Shown in pieces: positions 20,502 through 29,347 of a stretch of 64,000 nt of DNA (position 1 is the stretch's first letter; the number at the start of each line of letters is the position of its first letter). A program made the translations under genes and the position numbers. The notes under the pieces were generated by a model, which saw only the letters and a list, made by a program, of their open reading frames with translations, did not search any database and had not been told where the DNA came from. Source of the DNA: an uncultured Acetobacteroides sp. Lineage in GTDB: Bacteria; Bacteroidota; Bacteroidia; Bacteroidales; ZOR0009. The stretch covers positions 1,860,001-1,924,000 of the forward strand of contig NZ_OY782755.1 of NCBI RefSeq assembly GCF_963678165.1. The letters run 5' to 3'.

Positions 20502-20608
20502 TTTGCAGACACAGTTGCATGAACAGTCTCCTGGGGCTGAAACCTCAAAAACTTATCTCAAACGCGAAAAAGCAGAGGCCGAAGGCTGGAGCGTACGGAG
20601 AGGGATGG

Positions 20609-20641
20609 AAAAAAAAGAGGCTGCTCGCAGGAGCAGCCTCT
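20609..20641 (-). terminator. Terminator of the interrupted amylase gene
   Basis: GAGGCTGCTC-gcag-GAGCAGCCTC followed on the minus strand by eight T residues, 16 bp past the stop codon. Confidence 0.93.
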
Positions 20642-20656
20642 AAGCATTGTGGTGTG

Positions 20657-21982
20657 CTACTTTACGAAGATTAGGAACTCCCAAGGCTTGAGGGTAATCT
20701 CTGTGTTTGGCTTGTAGGTTTTACCGCTAAGGTACTCGGCTTTGGCCATGGAGGGGGTTTTAGCCTTCGCCGCTTTCCCGCTCATGTTGAAAATGGCAAC
20801 GACCTTACTTTGGCCGCTGGTGCGCTCTACCGTAAGGGTGTTGGTGGTAGGGTTGGCCTTGTAGGTGGCGTTGCGGTTATCGCCGCTCCAGAGGGCTTTG
20901 TTGGCCTTACGGAGCTGGTTGAACTTCTGGTAGAAGGTGGTGTAGGAGGCGTCGCCTGTCCACTGGATAGGATCCTTCTTGAAGAATTCGAGCCGCTTGT
21001 TGAAGGCTACCTCCTGCCCGTTGTAGATGAGCGGCATGCCCGGCATCAGGTAGCACAGCGCGGCAAAGGTTTTGGCGGCAGGGCCCATGCGCTCGAACTC
21101 GGTGCCGTTCCAGCTGTTCTCGTCGTGGTTGGAGGTGAAGTTCATCCTGATGGCGCTTTGTGCGTAGAGCGAGTCCTGCTTTTTGGAGTACTGGGCGATG
21201 GCGCATACTCCCTGCTTGCCTTGGGCAATTTGGTTCATGATGTGGTGGAGATTCCAGGCGTAGTCCATGTCGAAGGCGCGGAGGGTAAGCTCGGGCTTCT
21301 CGGCTTCGGCGAGCATGAATACGGGCTTCACCTTGTCGAGCTCGCGGCGGGCGTCGTTCCAGAAGTCGGTGGGCACCTCGCCGGCCACATCGCAGCGGAA
21401 CCCGTCTATGTTGGCTTCGGTGAGCCAGAACTTCATGGCATCGATCATGGCGGCGCGCATCTGAGGGTTGGCGTAGTCGAGCTTGGCCACGTCGGTCCAG
21501 TCGAAGGGGGCAAGGATGTTGCCGCTCTAATCCTTTACGAACCACTCGGGATGCTCGATGAGCCACTTGGAGTCGCGCGAGGTGTGGTTGGCCACCCAGT
21601 CGATGATCACCTTGAATCCTAGCTGGTGGGCCTCCCTAACGGTGGCCTTAAAGTCGTCCAGAGTGCCGAACTCGGGGTTGATGCTCTTGTAGTCCTGAAC
21701 GGCGTAGTAGCTGCCCAGCTCGCCCTTGCGGTCCTTTACGCCGATCTGGTGGATGGGCATAAACCAGAGGATGTCCACGCCCAACTGCTTTAGGCGGGGG
21801 AGGTGGGCCTGCATGGCCTTGAAGGTCCCCTTGGGGGTATACTGCCGGGTGTTCACCTCGTAGATTACGGCGCTCTTGGCCCAGGCTACGTGGTTGATGG
21901 CTGGCTGTGCACTCTGCTTGTGTTGGCCGAATGCGGTGGCGGTGAGCAGCAGCGCGAGGACTCCAATTACTGCTTTTTTCAT
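20657..21982 (-). pseudogene. Secreted GH13 alpha-amylase interrupted by an in-frame amber stop
   Basis: The minus-strand frame begins at 21982 with a signal peptide (MKKAVIGVLALLLTATAFG), runs through the first GH13 region (DWVANHTSRD) and meets TAG at 21529-21527. Reading on in the same frame gives the rest of an amylase: DGFRCD with the nucleophile, MLAEAE, FTSNHDENSW, and the C-terminal domain ending EFLIFVK. The intact paralogue at 17395-18648 has WYKWDNNGKIVAPYDW where this gene has WFVKD-stop-SGNILAPFDW, so a single codon changed. Every other catalytic residue is preserved, so the mutation is recent, or is a sequencing error, or the codon is read through. It is last in the susC-susD-susE order and was probably the surface or periplasmic amylase. 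Confidence 0.87.
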
Positions 21983-22023
21983 CTTTAATTGTTTTGTGAT
22001 GTACGGTAGTACTGAGAGTGTGC

Positions 22024-22057
22024 AAAAAGAGGATGCTCTAAAATTAGAGCATCCTCT
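22024..22057 (-). terminator. Terminator between susE and the amylase pseudogene
   Basis: AGAGGATGCTCTAA and TTAGAGCATCCTCT form a 14-bp stem followed on the minus strand by TTTTT. It lies between susE and the amylase start, so amylase is either transcribed separately or expressed only by read-through from the sus operon. Confidence 0.88.
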
Positions 22058-22077
22058 TATATTAATCTATTAGATTT

Positions 22078-22860
22078 TTAGAGCTTAACAATTGAATATG
22101 TCAGCGCCTTGGTGTTTAGCTTGATGGTGTACGTTCCTGCTACTGTAATAGGAATATTTGAACCACCGTTTGATAAAACGCCGCCAGAACCACCTAGGTT
22201 TTTATCCCAGCTGTTGTTGAAGCGGAATTTGATTTCGCCAACAACAAGGTTAACGGTTGCAACATACTCATCGGCATTGTCGCCATCGTCCATCATGAAG
22301 TCTGGACCATCCCATTTATTTGGGGTGGCGCTACCAACAATACCCCAAGTTTTAACATCAACAGGGGTGTTGAAAGGCGTAACGGTCATCGACTGGATGG
22401 CAGTGGTGGCACCGCCGTCAGGGTAGGTGCTGCTAGGTAGCCCCGAGGTCGATGCAACTATTCGGTAGTAAACCTTCGCAGCAACCTTCGGAGTTAGTCG
22501 AAGACTACCAATCAGGAATTCGTCGAATGCAAGGTTGGTAGGCGTGTAGGTTTTGCCTAGGTTAACGCTGCTTAAAACCTTAGCTTTTGACATATCCGCA
22601 TTCTTCGAAAACTGAATTTGGTATTGGATTGATGCCTGAAAGCCATAGTCGGCAAGGCTCCAGGTAAATGGCTGTGCAAAATTGGCGGTTTTTTGCACAT
22701 CGGTTAGCTTCGTTAAATCAAAAGATGATTCGTTCTGAGGAGAGCTTAGAACAGGCGCTGTTGGGGTTTCAGAAATGTAAACCTTGGTTTCGTCCTTGTC
22801 GCAAGCGGCGAGCAAAAAGATGCTAGCGGCGACGTATGCTAATAACTTCATTCTTTTCAT
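22078..22860 (-). CDS. susE: SusE-like outer-membrane starch-binding lipoprotein
   Basis: 260 residues. A lipoprotein signal peptide ends in LLAAC (Cys20) followed by DKDE, an acidic stretch like the lipoprotein export signal that sends Bacteroidota lipoproteins to the cell surface. It has two beta-rich parts: an N-terminal SusE-type Ig-like domain (PTAPVLSSPQNESSFDLT, about 35-140) and a C-terminal binding module (about 165-260, WGIVGSATPNKWDGPD...GEIKFRFNNSWDKNLGG) as in SusE/SusF starch-binding proteins. It is shorter than Bacteroides SusE, with a single C-terminal module. It follows susD by 16 bp and holds bound glucan near the SusCD pore. Confidence 0.85.
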   Translation of the reverse strand: MKRMKLLAYVAASIFLLAACDKDETKVYISETPTAPVLSSPQNESSFDLTKLTDVQKTANFAQPFTWSLADYGFQASIQYQIQFSKNADMSKAKVLSSVNLGKTYTPTNLAFDEFLIGSLRLTPKVAAKVYYRIVASTSGLPSSTYPDGGATTAIQSMTVTPFNTPVDVKTWGIVGSATPNKWDGPDFMMDDGDNADEYVATVNLVVGEIKFRFNNSWDKNLGGSGGVLSNGGSNIPITVAGTYTIKLNTKALTYSIVKL

Positions 22861-22876
22861 AGTTCAATCGTAAAAA

Positions 22877-24487
22877 TTAGTAACCAACGTTTTGTGTGAG
22901 GTTCGGATTACAACTCTTATCTCTTGTAGGGATTGGGTAAAGGTCTCTATAACCATCGGTACTAGTTCCTGCCGCTACATTACCCTTCCAAGGCCATACG
23001 TAGCTGCCGTTTGAGAATTGTCCAAATCGGATAAGGTCGGAGCGACGATGGCCCTCCCAGTACAGCTCTCTCGATCTTTCGTCGAGGATAAATGGAAGAT
23101 CGTAGCTGGTAATGTTTCCGCTTGTATTGCCATAGGCACGTTCGCGGAGCTTGTTGATATATATGATGGCCTGAGCCTCGGTGCCTTCTGTACTTCCTCT
23201 TTTAACCGCTTCAGCATACATTAGGTAAACATCGGCAAGGCGGAATACGGGGAAATCGACATCAACAAAGTCGGGGTGCGCGTGGGTTGCAGGCGAACCG
23301 TTAGCTTTTACGTTGCGGAATTTGGTGATAGCCCATCCTTGGCCAAACTGAGCAACGTCGTTGATGTCAAGAGTTTGATCCGTTGAATAGAACATTGCAC
23401 GCTTGTCTGCACTTGCATCTTGAGGGGCAGGGAACTTGTTAACAAGGGCTTTGGTTGTACGGATACCGCCCCATCCTCCGCCAACACCGAATTCGTTAGC
23501 TTTCATACTTCCACCAATGGCGGCATGAACAAGGTAGGTTGTTCCACCGTAGGTAGTAGTGGAAGACCCATCAAAGGCAATAGCGTAAATGATTTCATTG
23601 CTGGTGTTGTTGTCGGCTAGGAAGTTGTTCCTGTATGGGGTGTTCTCTACCGAATAGCCCCCAGAAATCACTTTCTCGCAGTACTTAGCGCACTCGGTAT
23701 TCCATTTTATGATGGCATCATTGCTAGGCTTGTTTTCCTTGTTGTAAACAGATGCGTTTAGGTAAAGCTTAGCAAGAAGAGTCCAAGCAGCAGCTTGGTC
23801 GGCACGGCCATACTCGTTGGCGCGAGGGGCTACCATATCCTTTTCGATAGCCAGAAGTTCGGTTTCGATGTACTTGAAAAGATCGGCACGTTTGATCTGC
23901 TTTGGGAAGAACGAGCCTGGCTTATCCTCTTCGGTAACAAAGGGCACATTGCCGAACATGTCGATGGCGTGGTAGTACGAAAGAGCGCGAAGGAAACGGG
24001 CCTCAAGAATAAACTTTTTTGCCTTCTCCTGATCTGCAGCACTTAAGTTGCTCATAAACTCGTTGGCATCACGGATGTACTCATTCTCAATGGTAATCGC
24101 GTAGAAAATTCTCGAATAAAGAGCAGCGATAAAGGTGTCGTTGGGAGTCCACGTTTGGTAGTGGAAGTCCTTAATGGTGGCATCGTTCCAAGCCATTATC
24201 GCTTCATCGGTAGAAAGTTCCTGCGCATTCCATAATTGGCGGAAATAGTTGCCGAAACCTTCGTCGATACCGATAATGTCTGGTTTACCCGAAGGACCTT
24301 GTTGCCCGCTCACCGCATAGGCTGCGTACAATTTGGCAAGTGCCTGCTTGTATCCGGTGGCATTGGAGAAAACGTCTTTCGAGAACGTTTGGCTTGGGTC
24401 GATTGGAGTTACATCCAGATCGCTGGTGCATGATGCTGCACTAAACATCACTCCAACTATAAATATTGCGATTTTATTCAATTTCAT
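22877..24487 (-). CDS. susD: SusD/RagB-family nutrient-binding lipoprotein
   Basis: 536 residues. The signal peptide ends FSAASC with the lipidated cysteine at 20. The N-terminal TPR-rich SusD domain (about 25-330) and the C-terminal RagB/SusD domain (about 340-536) are recognisable from ALAKLYAAYAVSG, FLRALSYYHAIDMFGNVPFVTE, AWTLLAKLYLNA, FRLADVYLMYAEAVKRG and the closing ERSRELYWEGHRRSDLIRFG. It forms the lid over the SusC transporter and binds the glycan. It lies 21 bp after susC and 16 bp before susE. The amylases next to it and the phosphorylase operon point to a maltodextrin or starch substrate. Confidence 0.96.
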   Translation of the reverse strand: MKLNKIAIFIVGVMFSAASCTSDLDVTPIDPSQTFSKDVFSNATGYKQALAKLYAAYAVSGQQGPSGKPDIIGIDEGFGNYFRQLWNAQELSTDEAIMAWNDATIKDFHYQTWTPNDTFIAALYSRIFYAITIENEYIRDANEFMSNLSAADQEKAKKFILEARFLRALSYYHAIDMFGNVPFVTEEDKPGSFFPKQIKRADLFKYIETELLAIEKDMVAPRANEYGRADQAAAWTLLAKLYLNASVYNKENKPSNDAIIKWNTECAKYCEKVISGGYSVENTPYRNNFLADNNTSNEIIYAIAFDGSSTTTYGGTTYLVHAAIGGSMKANEFGVGGGWGGIRTTKALVNKFPAPQDASADKRAMFYSTDQTLDINDVAQFGQGWAITKFRNVKANGSPATHAHPDFVDVDFPVFRLADVYLMYAEAVKRGSTEGTEAQAIIYINKLRERAYGNTSGNITSYDLPFILDERSRELYWEGHRRSDLIRFGQFSNGSYVWPWKGNVAAGTSTDGYRDLYPIPTRDKSCNPNLTQNVGY

Positions 24488-24508
24488 GACTTTAATTTTA
24501 ATAGCGTA

Positions 24509-27496
24509 CTACTTAAAATTGATGTTCAATCCAAGGGTGAAAATTCTTGGACGAGGATAGATGCTATTGTCGATACCACCCGATACTTCAGGGTCTAAAC
24601 CACTATAGTTTGTAATAACAAATGCATTATTTACGCTAGCCGTAATTTTACCCGATAGCTTCTCGGTGAAAAGCTTGTTGAAGCTGTAGCCTAGGCTGAT
24701 GTTGTCCATGCGGAAGAATGAACCATTCTCCACGTAGAAGTCAGACCAGTACTGAGGGGCGGAGAACTTCGTCTTGTTTACAGCGGTAGGGACGTTGTTA
24801 AGGTAGCCCGACTGGTTGTAAACTGAGGCATAGGTTGCTCTATCCGATGCAACGTTGTTGTAAACGTAGTTGTCGAGATAAACACGTCCGGCAAATGATA
24901 AATCCCAGTTCTTGTATTGCAATGCGCTCGAAATACCCATCGAAACAGTTGGGTTTGGCTGCTTGTAGAGGTACTTGTTAGAGTTGTCTGCGCTTACAGA
25001 TCCACCCTTACCAGTTCTATCTACGTACAAACCTTCAATAGGCATTCCTGTTTTTGGATTGTAAACTTGCTGGAAAACTTGATATGAGTAAATAGGGGAA
25101 CCAACTCTTAGTACCTGAACTTGGTTGCCATTACCTCCCGAGATTCCTCCTTTTTCAATACCTTGGAAGTTTGGATCGTCAAACTTGGTTAACTTGGTAA
25201 TCTCGTTCTTGTTGTAGTTGATGTTGTAGCTAACGCTCCAGTTCAAATCTTTTTGCTGAATAGGACGAAGGTTTAACGAGAAGTCAATACCCTTATTCTC
25301 CATATCGCCTACATTGGTAATAAGGTAGTTTGAGAAGTTGGTTCCTGCTGCAATTGGAATTTCAGAAAGCAGGTCTTCGGTCTTGCGTAGGTATACGTCA
25401 ACAGAACCCGAAACTCGATTATTGAAAATCCCAAAATCGGTACCGATGTTATATGTTGTTGTTGTTTCCCACTTTAGCTTTTCGTCGTAAGCAGCAGGGC
25501 GGTATGTATTAACGAATTTGTCGCCAAATTGGTATGCAGCAGATGGCTCGCTGATGGTCCAGTAAGGAATGTAGCCATATTCGCCGATACCCGCTTGTTG
25601 TCCGGTAATACCCCAACTGGCACGTAGCTTAAGCTCGTTAACAATTGTATTGGCAAGGAACTCTTCTTTGTTGATCTTCCAGCCTACAGCAACTGATGGG
25701 AATTGACCCCAACGGCCACCAGAGTAGAATTTCGACGAGCCATCAGCTCTAACAGTTGCCGAAAGGTAGTAGCGTTCTAGGAATGTATAGTTAAGTCTTC
25801 CAAAGAAAGAAAGTAGGTAACTTTCGTTTTTGCTGATGATGTTGTCTCTATTTACTTTGACAGAACTAGCATCGAAGTCTCTTCCTCTATACCAAAACCA
25901 TTGGTCCGAATATCCAGCAGTTGCATCAAAAGCATGGTTACCGATAGTTTTGTTATAGTTCAAATAGATTTCAAAAAGCTCGTTTCTGTTGGTTTTATTC
26001 GAGTTGTTTATTCTTCCAATACCACCACGGTAGGTCCATGCGGCATCGTTTGGAGCGTTGTCAACATAGTGGCTTTCGGTGTAGTCTAACGCTGCGTTTA
26101 CGGTTGCCTTAAGTTCAGGTAAGAAGTGGAACTTGTAATCAACTTGAGCATTTCCAATAAACTTGTAAATATCTCCTGTATTGTCGGTTTGATTAATCAA
26201 CGAAACAGGGTTGCTTACACCAATAGGGTTAGGCTGTCCGTTCGAGTTGTTAGAGCCATTAGCGTTGGCGTCCGAAAGGTTAGTCCAAGTAAAGTAGCCA
26301 CCATATTTAGAGTTGTCTCTAATCACTTGTGTAGGGTCGTAAGCTATTGCTGCACCAACGGCATCCTGCTCGCTATAGTTGATAGCTTGCTTAGAACCTC
26401 TAGCGTTAACGGTTAGCTTAAGGTAGTCGTTTAAAAAAGAAGGGTTGAACGAAACTGCAAGAGAGTTGCGCTTGTAGTTGTCGCCCTTAAGAACTCCATT
26501 TTCATCTCTGTAACCGTAAGATACACGGTAAGGATATCCTTTATATGAACCTTGGATAGCAATGTTTTGGTCTGTGCTGAATGCTGTACGGTAAACCTCG
26601 TCTTGCCAGTCGGTGTTAGCGCTGCCTAGGCGTTTTACGGCTTGGTCGTTTACTCCGGCAACTTTCTTTGCTGCAAGATCCTTAATAAGGGCTCTGTACT
26701 CATCGCCATTTAAAACATCGATTGTTTTTGGCAGGTAGCTAATTGACGAAGAGCCGTTGTAGGCTACACTTAGCTTAGAATCTGCTCTACCTTTTTTGGT
26801 AGTAATCATAATAACGCCTGTTGTTGCTCGCGAACCGTATATTGCAGTTGATGCAGCATCTTTTAAGATGGTAAACGATTCGATATCGTTAGGGTTTACA
26901 GCGTTAAGATCATCAGAACTCATAGGTATTCCGTCAATAACTACAAGAGGGTTGCTGCTTGCATTTAGTGAAGACTCACCACGGATACGAATCTTTGTAG
27001 CACTTCCAGCGCGTCCACCTTCAGAGGTAATAACGACACCTGCAGACTTACCAGACAGTAGCTGTTGTGGTGTGGATATAGCTCCTTTGTTGAAGTCTTT
27101 TGAGCCTACGGCTTGTACGGCACCAGTAGCATCAGACTTCTTTACCGTACCATAGCCAATTACTACTACTTCGTCAATGGCTTTGGCGGCTTCGGTAAGC
27201 TGTACGTTTAGAGTTGCTCCTCCAACTTTAGCATCGAATGGCGTGTAGCCCACAAAGGAGAACACGAGGGTTGCACCTTTAGGCGCATTAATTGAGTATG
27301 CACCGTAGATATCGGTAGCTACACCGTTGGTAGTACCTTTAACGATTACGCTTACCCCTGGTAGACCTTCACCAGTTTTGGAATCAGTTACTTTCCCTGT
27401 AACTTTCAGATTTTGAGCTATTGCTCCAACTGAAAATAGGGAAACTACCAGTAAAGTCATAAGGGATTTCCTTAATGCAGAAATGGGTAGTTTCAT
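24509..27496 (-). CDS. susC: SusC/RagA-family TonB-linked outer-membrane transporter
   Basis: 995 residues. Signal peptide (1-27, ending GAIAQ), CNA-B/carboxypeptidase-like domain (30-105: VTGKVTDSKTGEGLPGVSVIVKG), the SusC signature DEVVVIGYGTVKKSDATGAV as TonB-box region (about 107-127), plug domain with VVIDGIPMSSDDLNAVNPNDIE and AAIYGSRA-like ASTAIYGSRATTGVIMITTKKG (about 185-235), then a 22-strand barrel ending PRIFTLGLNINFK. It imports oligosaccharides held by SusD, driven by TonB-ExbBD. It is first in the susC-susD-susE operon, with a -7 promoter box and LacI-type operators upstream. Confidence 0.97.
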   Translation of the reverse strand: MKLPISALRKSLMTLLVVSLFSVGAIAQNLKVTGKVTDSKTGEGLPGVSVIVKGTTNGVATDIYGAYSINAPKGATLVFSFVGYTPFDAKVGGATLNVQLTEAAKAIDEVVVIGYGTVKKSDATGAVQAVGSKDFNKGAISTPQQLLSGKSAGVVITSEGGRAGSATKIRIRGESSLNASSNPLVVIDGIPMSSDDLNAVNPNDIESFTILKDAASTAIYGSRATTGVIMITTKKGRADSKLSVAYNGSSSISYLPKTIDVLNGDEYRALIKDLAAKKVAGVNDQAVKRLGSANTDWQDEVYRTAFSTDQNIAIQGSYKGYPYRVSYGYRDENGVLKGDNYKRNSLAVSFNPSFLNDYLKLTVNARGSKQAINYSEQDAVGAAIAYDPTQVIRDNSKYGGYFTWTNLSDANANGSNNSNGQPNPIGVSNPVSLINQTDNTGDIYKFIGNAQVDYKFHFLPELKATVNAALDYTESHYVDNAPNDAAWTYRGGIGRINNSNKTNRNELFEIYLNYNKTIGNHAFDATAGYSDQWFWYRGRDFDASSVKVNRDNIISKNESYLLSFFGRLNYTFLERYYLSATVRADGSSKFYSGGRWGQFPSVAVGWKINKEEFLANTIVNELKLRASWGITGQQAGIGEYGYIPYWTISEPSAAYQFGDKFVNTYRPAAYDEKLKWETTTTYNIGTDFGIFNNRVSGSVDVYLRKTEDLLSEIPIAAGTNFSNYLITNVGDMENKGIDFSLNLRPIQQKDLNWSVSYNINYNKNEITKLTKFDDPNFQGIEKGGISGGNGNQVQVLRVGSPIYSYQVFQQVYNPKTGMPIEGLYVDRTGKGGSVSADNSNKYLYKQPNPTVSMGISSALQYKNWDLSFAGRVYLDNYVYNNVASDRATYASVYNQSGYLNNVPTAVNKTKFSAPQYWSDFYVENGSFFRMDNISLGYSFNKLFTEKLSGKITASVNNAFVITNYSGLDPEVSGGIDNSIYPRPRIFTLGLNINFK

Positions 27497-27542
27497 AATT
27501 CAAGTGTTAATTTACGTTCTAGAAATTGACCTTTTTGCACTA

Positions 27543-27550
27543 CAAAACTA
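27543..27550 (-). promoter_or_regulatory. -7 box of the susC promoter
   Basis: On the minus strand TAGTTTTG matches TAnnTTTG exactly, 47 bp upstream of the susC ATG. No clear -33 TTTG is present, which is common at regulated promoters. Confidence 0.5.
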
Positions 27551-27596
27551 TTGTAAGTTTAATAATGTTAACCAGTGTTGATTGTTTGTTTTTTTA

Positions 27597-27623
27597 GCAA
27601 ACGTTGTCGCAATCGTTTGCGAC
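27597..27623. promoter_or_regulatory. Overlapping LacI-type operators in the susC-lacI gap
   Basis: GCAATCGTTTGC (27609-27620) differs at one position from the LacI/CcpA-type palindrome GCAAACGTTTGC. It overlaps two further symmetries: GCAAACG (27597) with CGTTTGC (27614), and GTCGCAA (27606) with TTGCGAC (27617). The site is between the two divergent genes, where the encoded LacI protein could control both. Confidence 0.75.
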
Positions 27624-27742
27624 TTGTAAAAAATGTTGTAAAACATAAAAATCATGGGTCGAAAATGGAATGTCAGAAAGAGTGTCATCTTTTCCTCTAA
27701 AAATGTTTATTTTGTAAATAAATTATTGAAACGCCTAATCGA

Positions 27743-28747
27743 ATGACAAATAACCGAGTGACAATTAAAGATATCGCCAAAGAATTGGGGCTGTCGGTTT
27801 CGACGGTTTCTCGTGCGCTAAAGGATCATCCAGATATTAGCATTGAGACTAAGCGGGCTGTGGTGGAACTTTCGCAGAGGCTGAAGTACAAGCCGAATAT
27901 GATGGCCTTGAGTTTGAAGAATAGCCGTAGCAATATTATTGGGGTGATTATACCGGAGCTGGTTCACTACTTTTTCTCTTCTGTCATTGCAGGTATTCAG
28001 GAAGTGGCTGATAAGCATAAGATGCGCGTAATTGTTCAGCAAAGTAACGAAAGTTTTGAGCAGGAAGGCGAAGCGCTAGACGCTTTTTCGGATGGATGGA
28101 TTGAGGGGCTAATCGTATCTATTTCGAAGGAGACCATTTCCTATGAGCATTTCGACGAGCTGCAGGCAAAGGGCATCCCTATAGTATTCTTCGATAGGCC
28201 TATCGATCAGGATAACGTCGACTCCGTGGTCTTCGACGACTACAAGGGGGCTTACGAGGCAGTTGAGTATCTCCTTAAAATTGGAAGACGAAATATCGTT
28301 CATTTCGCTGGTCCTGCATCGACGCACGTGGGGCGCGAAAGGTTACGCGGCTACCGCGATGCGTTACGGGACAGCTCGATTCCCTTTAGGGAGGAATTGG
28401 TGGTGCATGCCGACTCGTTCGAAAAGGGAGGTACTGGTGTAGAGGCCTTGGTTGCGAAGGGGATTGAGTTTGATGCGATATTTACCTGCAACGATTTTAC
28501 AGCAATTGGAGCTCTGAAGGCCCTGAAACGGGAAGGCTTACTGGTGCCCGACCAGGTGGCGGTTGTTGGCTTTGGGGATGAAGATATTGCCAAGATGGTA
28601 GATCCTCCGCTAACTACGGTGCGCCAGCCAGGGAAGGAGATGGGACGTGTGGCAATGCTAACGCTTATTGAAAAGATTAATAACGCTCCTACTAAGGAGC
28701 GAGAACATAAGCTAGAAGCGAATATTGTTGTCCGCGAAACCACCTAG
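27743..28747 (+). CDS. LacI-family transcriptional regulator of the alpha-glucan locus
   Basis: 334 residues. The N-terminal helix-turn-helix (residues 6-28: VTIKDIAKELGLSVSTVSRAL, the second helix including the minor-groove hinge at about 50-58, KPNMMALSLK) and a periplasmic-binding-protein-like sugar sensor (about 62-334: NIIGVIIPELVHYFF, PIVFFDRPID, FTCNDFTAIGALKALK, LTTVRQPGKEMGRVAM) are both complete. It is divergent from susC and upstream of the transporter operon; matching palindromes occur before both. The likely effector is maltose or a phosphorylated breakdown product, by context only. It may repress or activate. Confidence 0.95.
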   Translation: MTNNRVTIKDIAKELGLSVSTVSRALKDHPDISIETKRAVVELSQRLKYKPNMMALSLKNSRSNIIGVIIPELVHYFFSSVIAGIQEVADKHKMRVIVQQSNESFEQEGEALDAFSDGWIEGLIVSISKETISYEHFDELQAKGIPIVFFDRPIDQDNVDSVVFDDYKGAYEAVEYLLKIGRRNIVHFAGPASTHVGRERLRGYRDALRDSSIPFREELVVHADSFEKGGTGVEALVAKGIEFDAIFTCNDFTAIGALKALKREGLLVPDQVAVVGFGDEDIAKMVDPPLTTVRQPGKEMGRVAMLTLIEKINNAPTKEREHKLEANIVVRETT

Positions 28748-28773
28748 CCACTAATTACAGTAATGCTATTTGA

Positions 28774-28800
28774 AGAGGGAATGCCGCTGGCATTCCCTCT
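28774..28800 (+). terminator. Hairpin after lacI
   Basis: AGAGGGAATGCC-gct-GGCATTCCCTCT: a perfect 12-bp stem 27 bp past the lacI stop. The T-run that follows is weak (TGCTATTTG). Confidence 0.75.
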
Positions 28801-29047
28801 TGCTATTTGAAGGGATAGGGCTTATGCTGCTTTTATCTACATGCGTCGAATTTTGCATTTTACCCAGTAGGATGAGGTGAACTGTTGCTGCGATTGCCGA
28901 ATCTTGCAGCTTGTGTTCTGTTTTGAACTAGCATTAGCCTTATTGTGTAGCTCTGCTTTATGGCTACATCCTTTTTGTTTTTTCATTCTAACGCCTATTG
29001 GAATGCTTGTAAGGCTGTTTTGCTTTCTCGAAATACCGCTTTTCTAC

Positions 29048-29347
29048 TGCACAAGAATCGATTTCCTGTCTTCGGGAAAGTAGTTCTGGTGCCACAGGAA
29101 TTGATTTCCTGTCTTCAGGAAAGTAGTTTTGGTGCCACAGGAATTGATTTCCTGTCTTCAGGAAAGTAGTTCTGGTGCCACAGGAATTGATTTCCTGTCT
29201 TCAGGAAAGTAGTTTTGGTGCCACAGGAATTGATTTCCTGTCTTCAGGAAAGTAGTTCTGGTGCCACAGGAATTGATTTCCTGTCTTCAGGAAAGTAGTT
29301 CTGGTGCCGCAGGAATCGATTTTCTGTCTTCAGGAAAGTAGTTTTTG
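29048..29347. repeat. Array C: seven 42-43 bp tandem repeats of alternating hairpins
   Basis: Units start at 29048 (42 bp), 29090, 29133, 29176, 29219, 29262 and 29305 (43 bp each). The central units are nearly identical. Each contains CAGGAA-ttga-TTTCCTG-tctt-CAGGAAA, so one TTTCCTG arm can pair with either flanking CAGGAA; the two CAGGAA copies are 21 bp apart, making the 43-bp unit a 21+22 double unit. TTCTGG and TTTTGG variants alternate in units 2-5. A 43-bp period shifts the frame at every unit, so it cannot encode a repeat protein. Confidence 0.95.

Larger units (their letters stand above)
19107..20515. mobile_element. IS256-family insertion sequence, about 1.41 kb
   Basis: One transposase gene flanked by imperfect terminal inverted repeats: AACTGTGTCT at 19107-19116 and AGACACAGTT at 20506-20515 match perfectly over 10 bp, with partial matches further in. 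Length fits IS256-family elements. No target-site duplication of 8-9 bp is visible outside these ends, which suggests an old insertion, a rearrangement, or slightly misplaced ends. It separates the intact amylase gene from the interrupted paralogue and lies directly beside repeat array B. Confidence 0.85.

Noticed and set aside
19090..20530. Target-site duplication of the IS256 element
   Set aside because: No 8-9 bp direct repeat was found outside the inferred ends.
29048..29347. CRISPR array
   Set aside because: The repeats are regular but directly adjoining; there are no unique spacers and no cas genes nearby.
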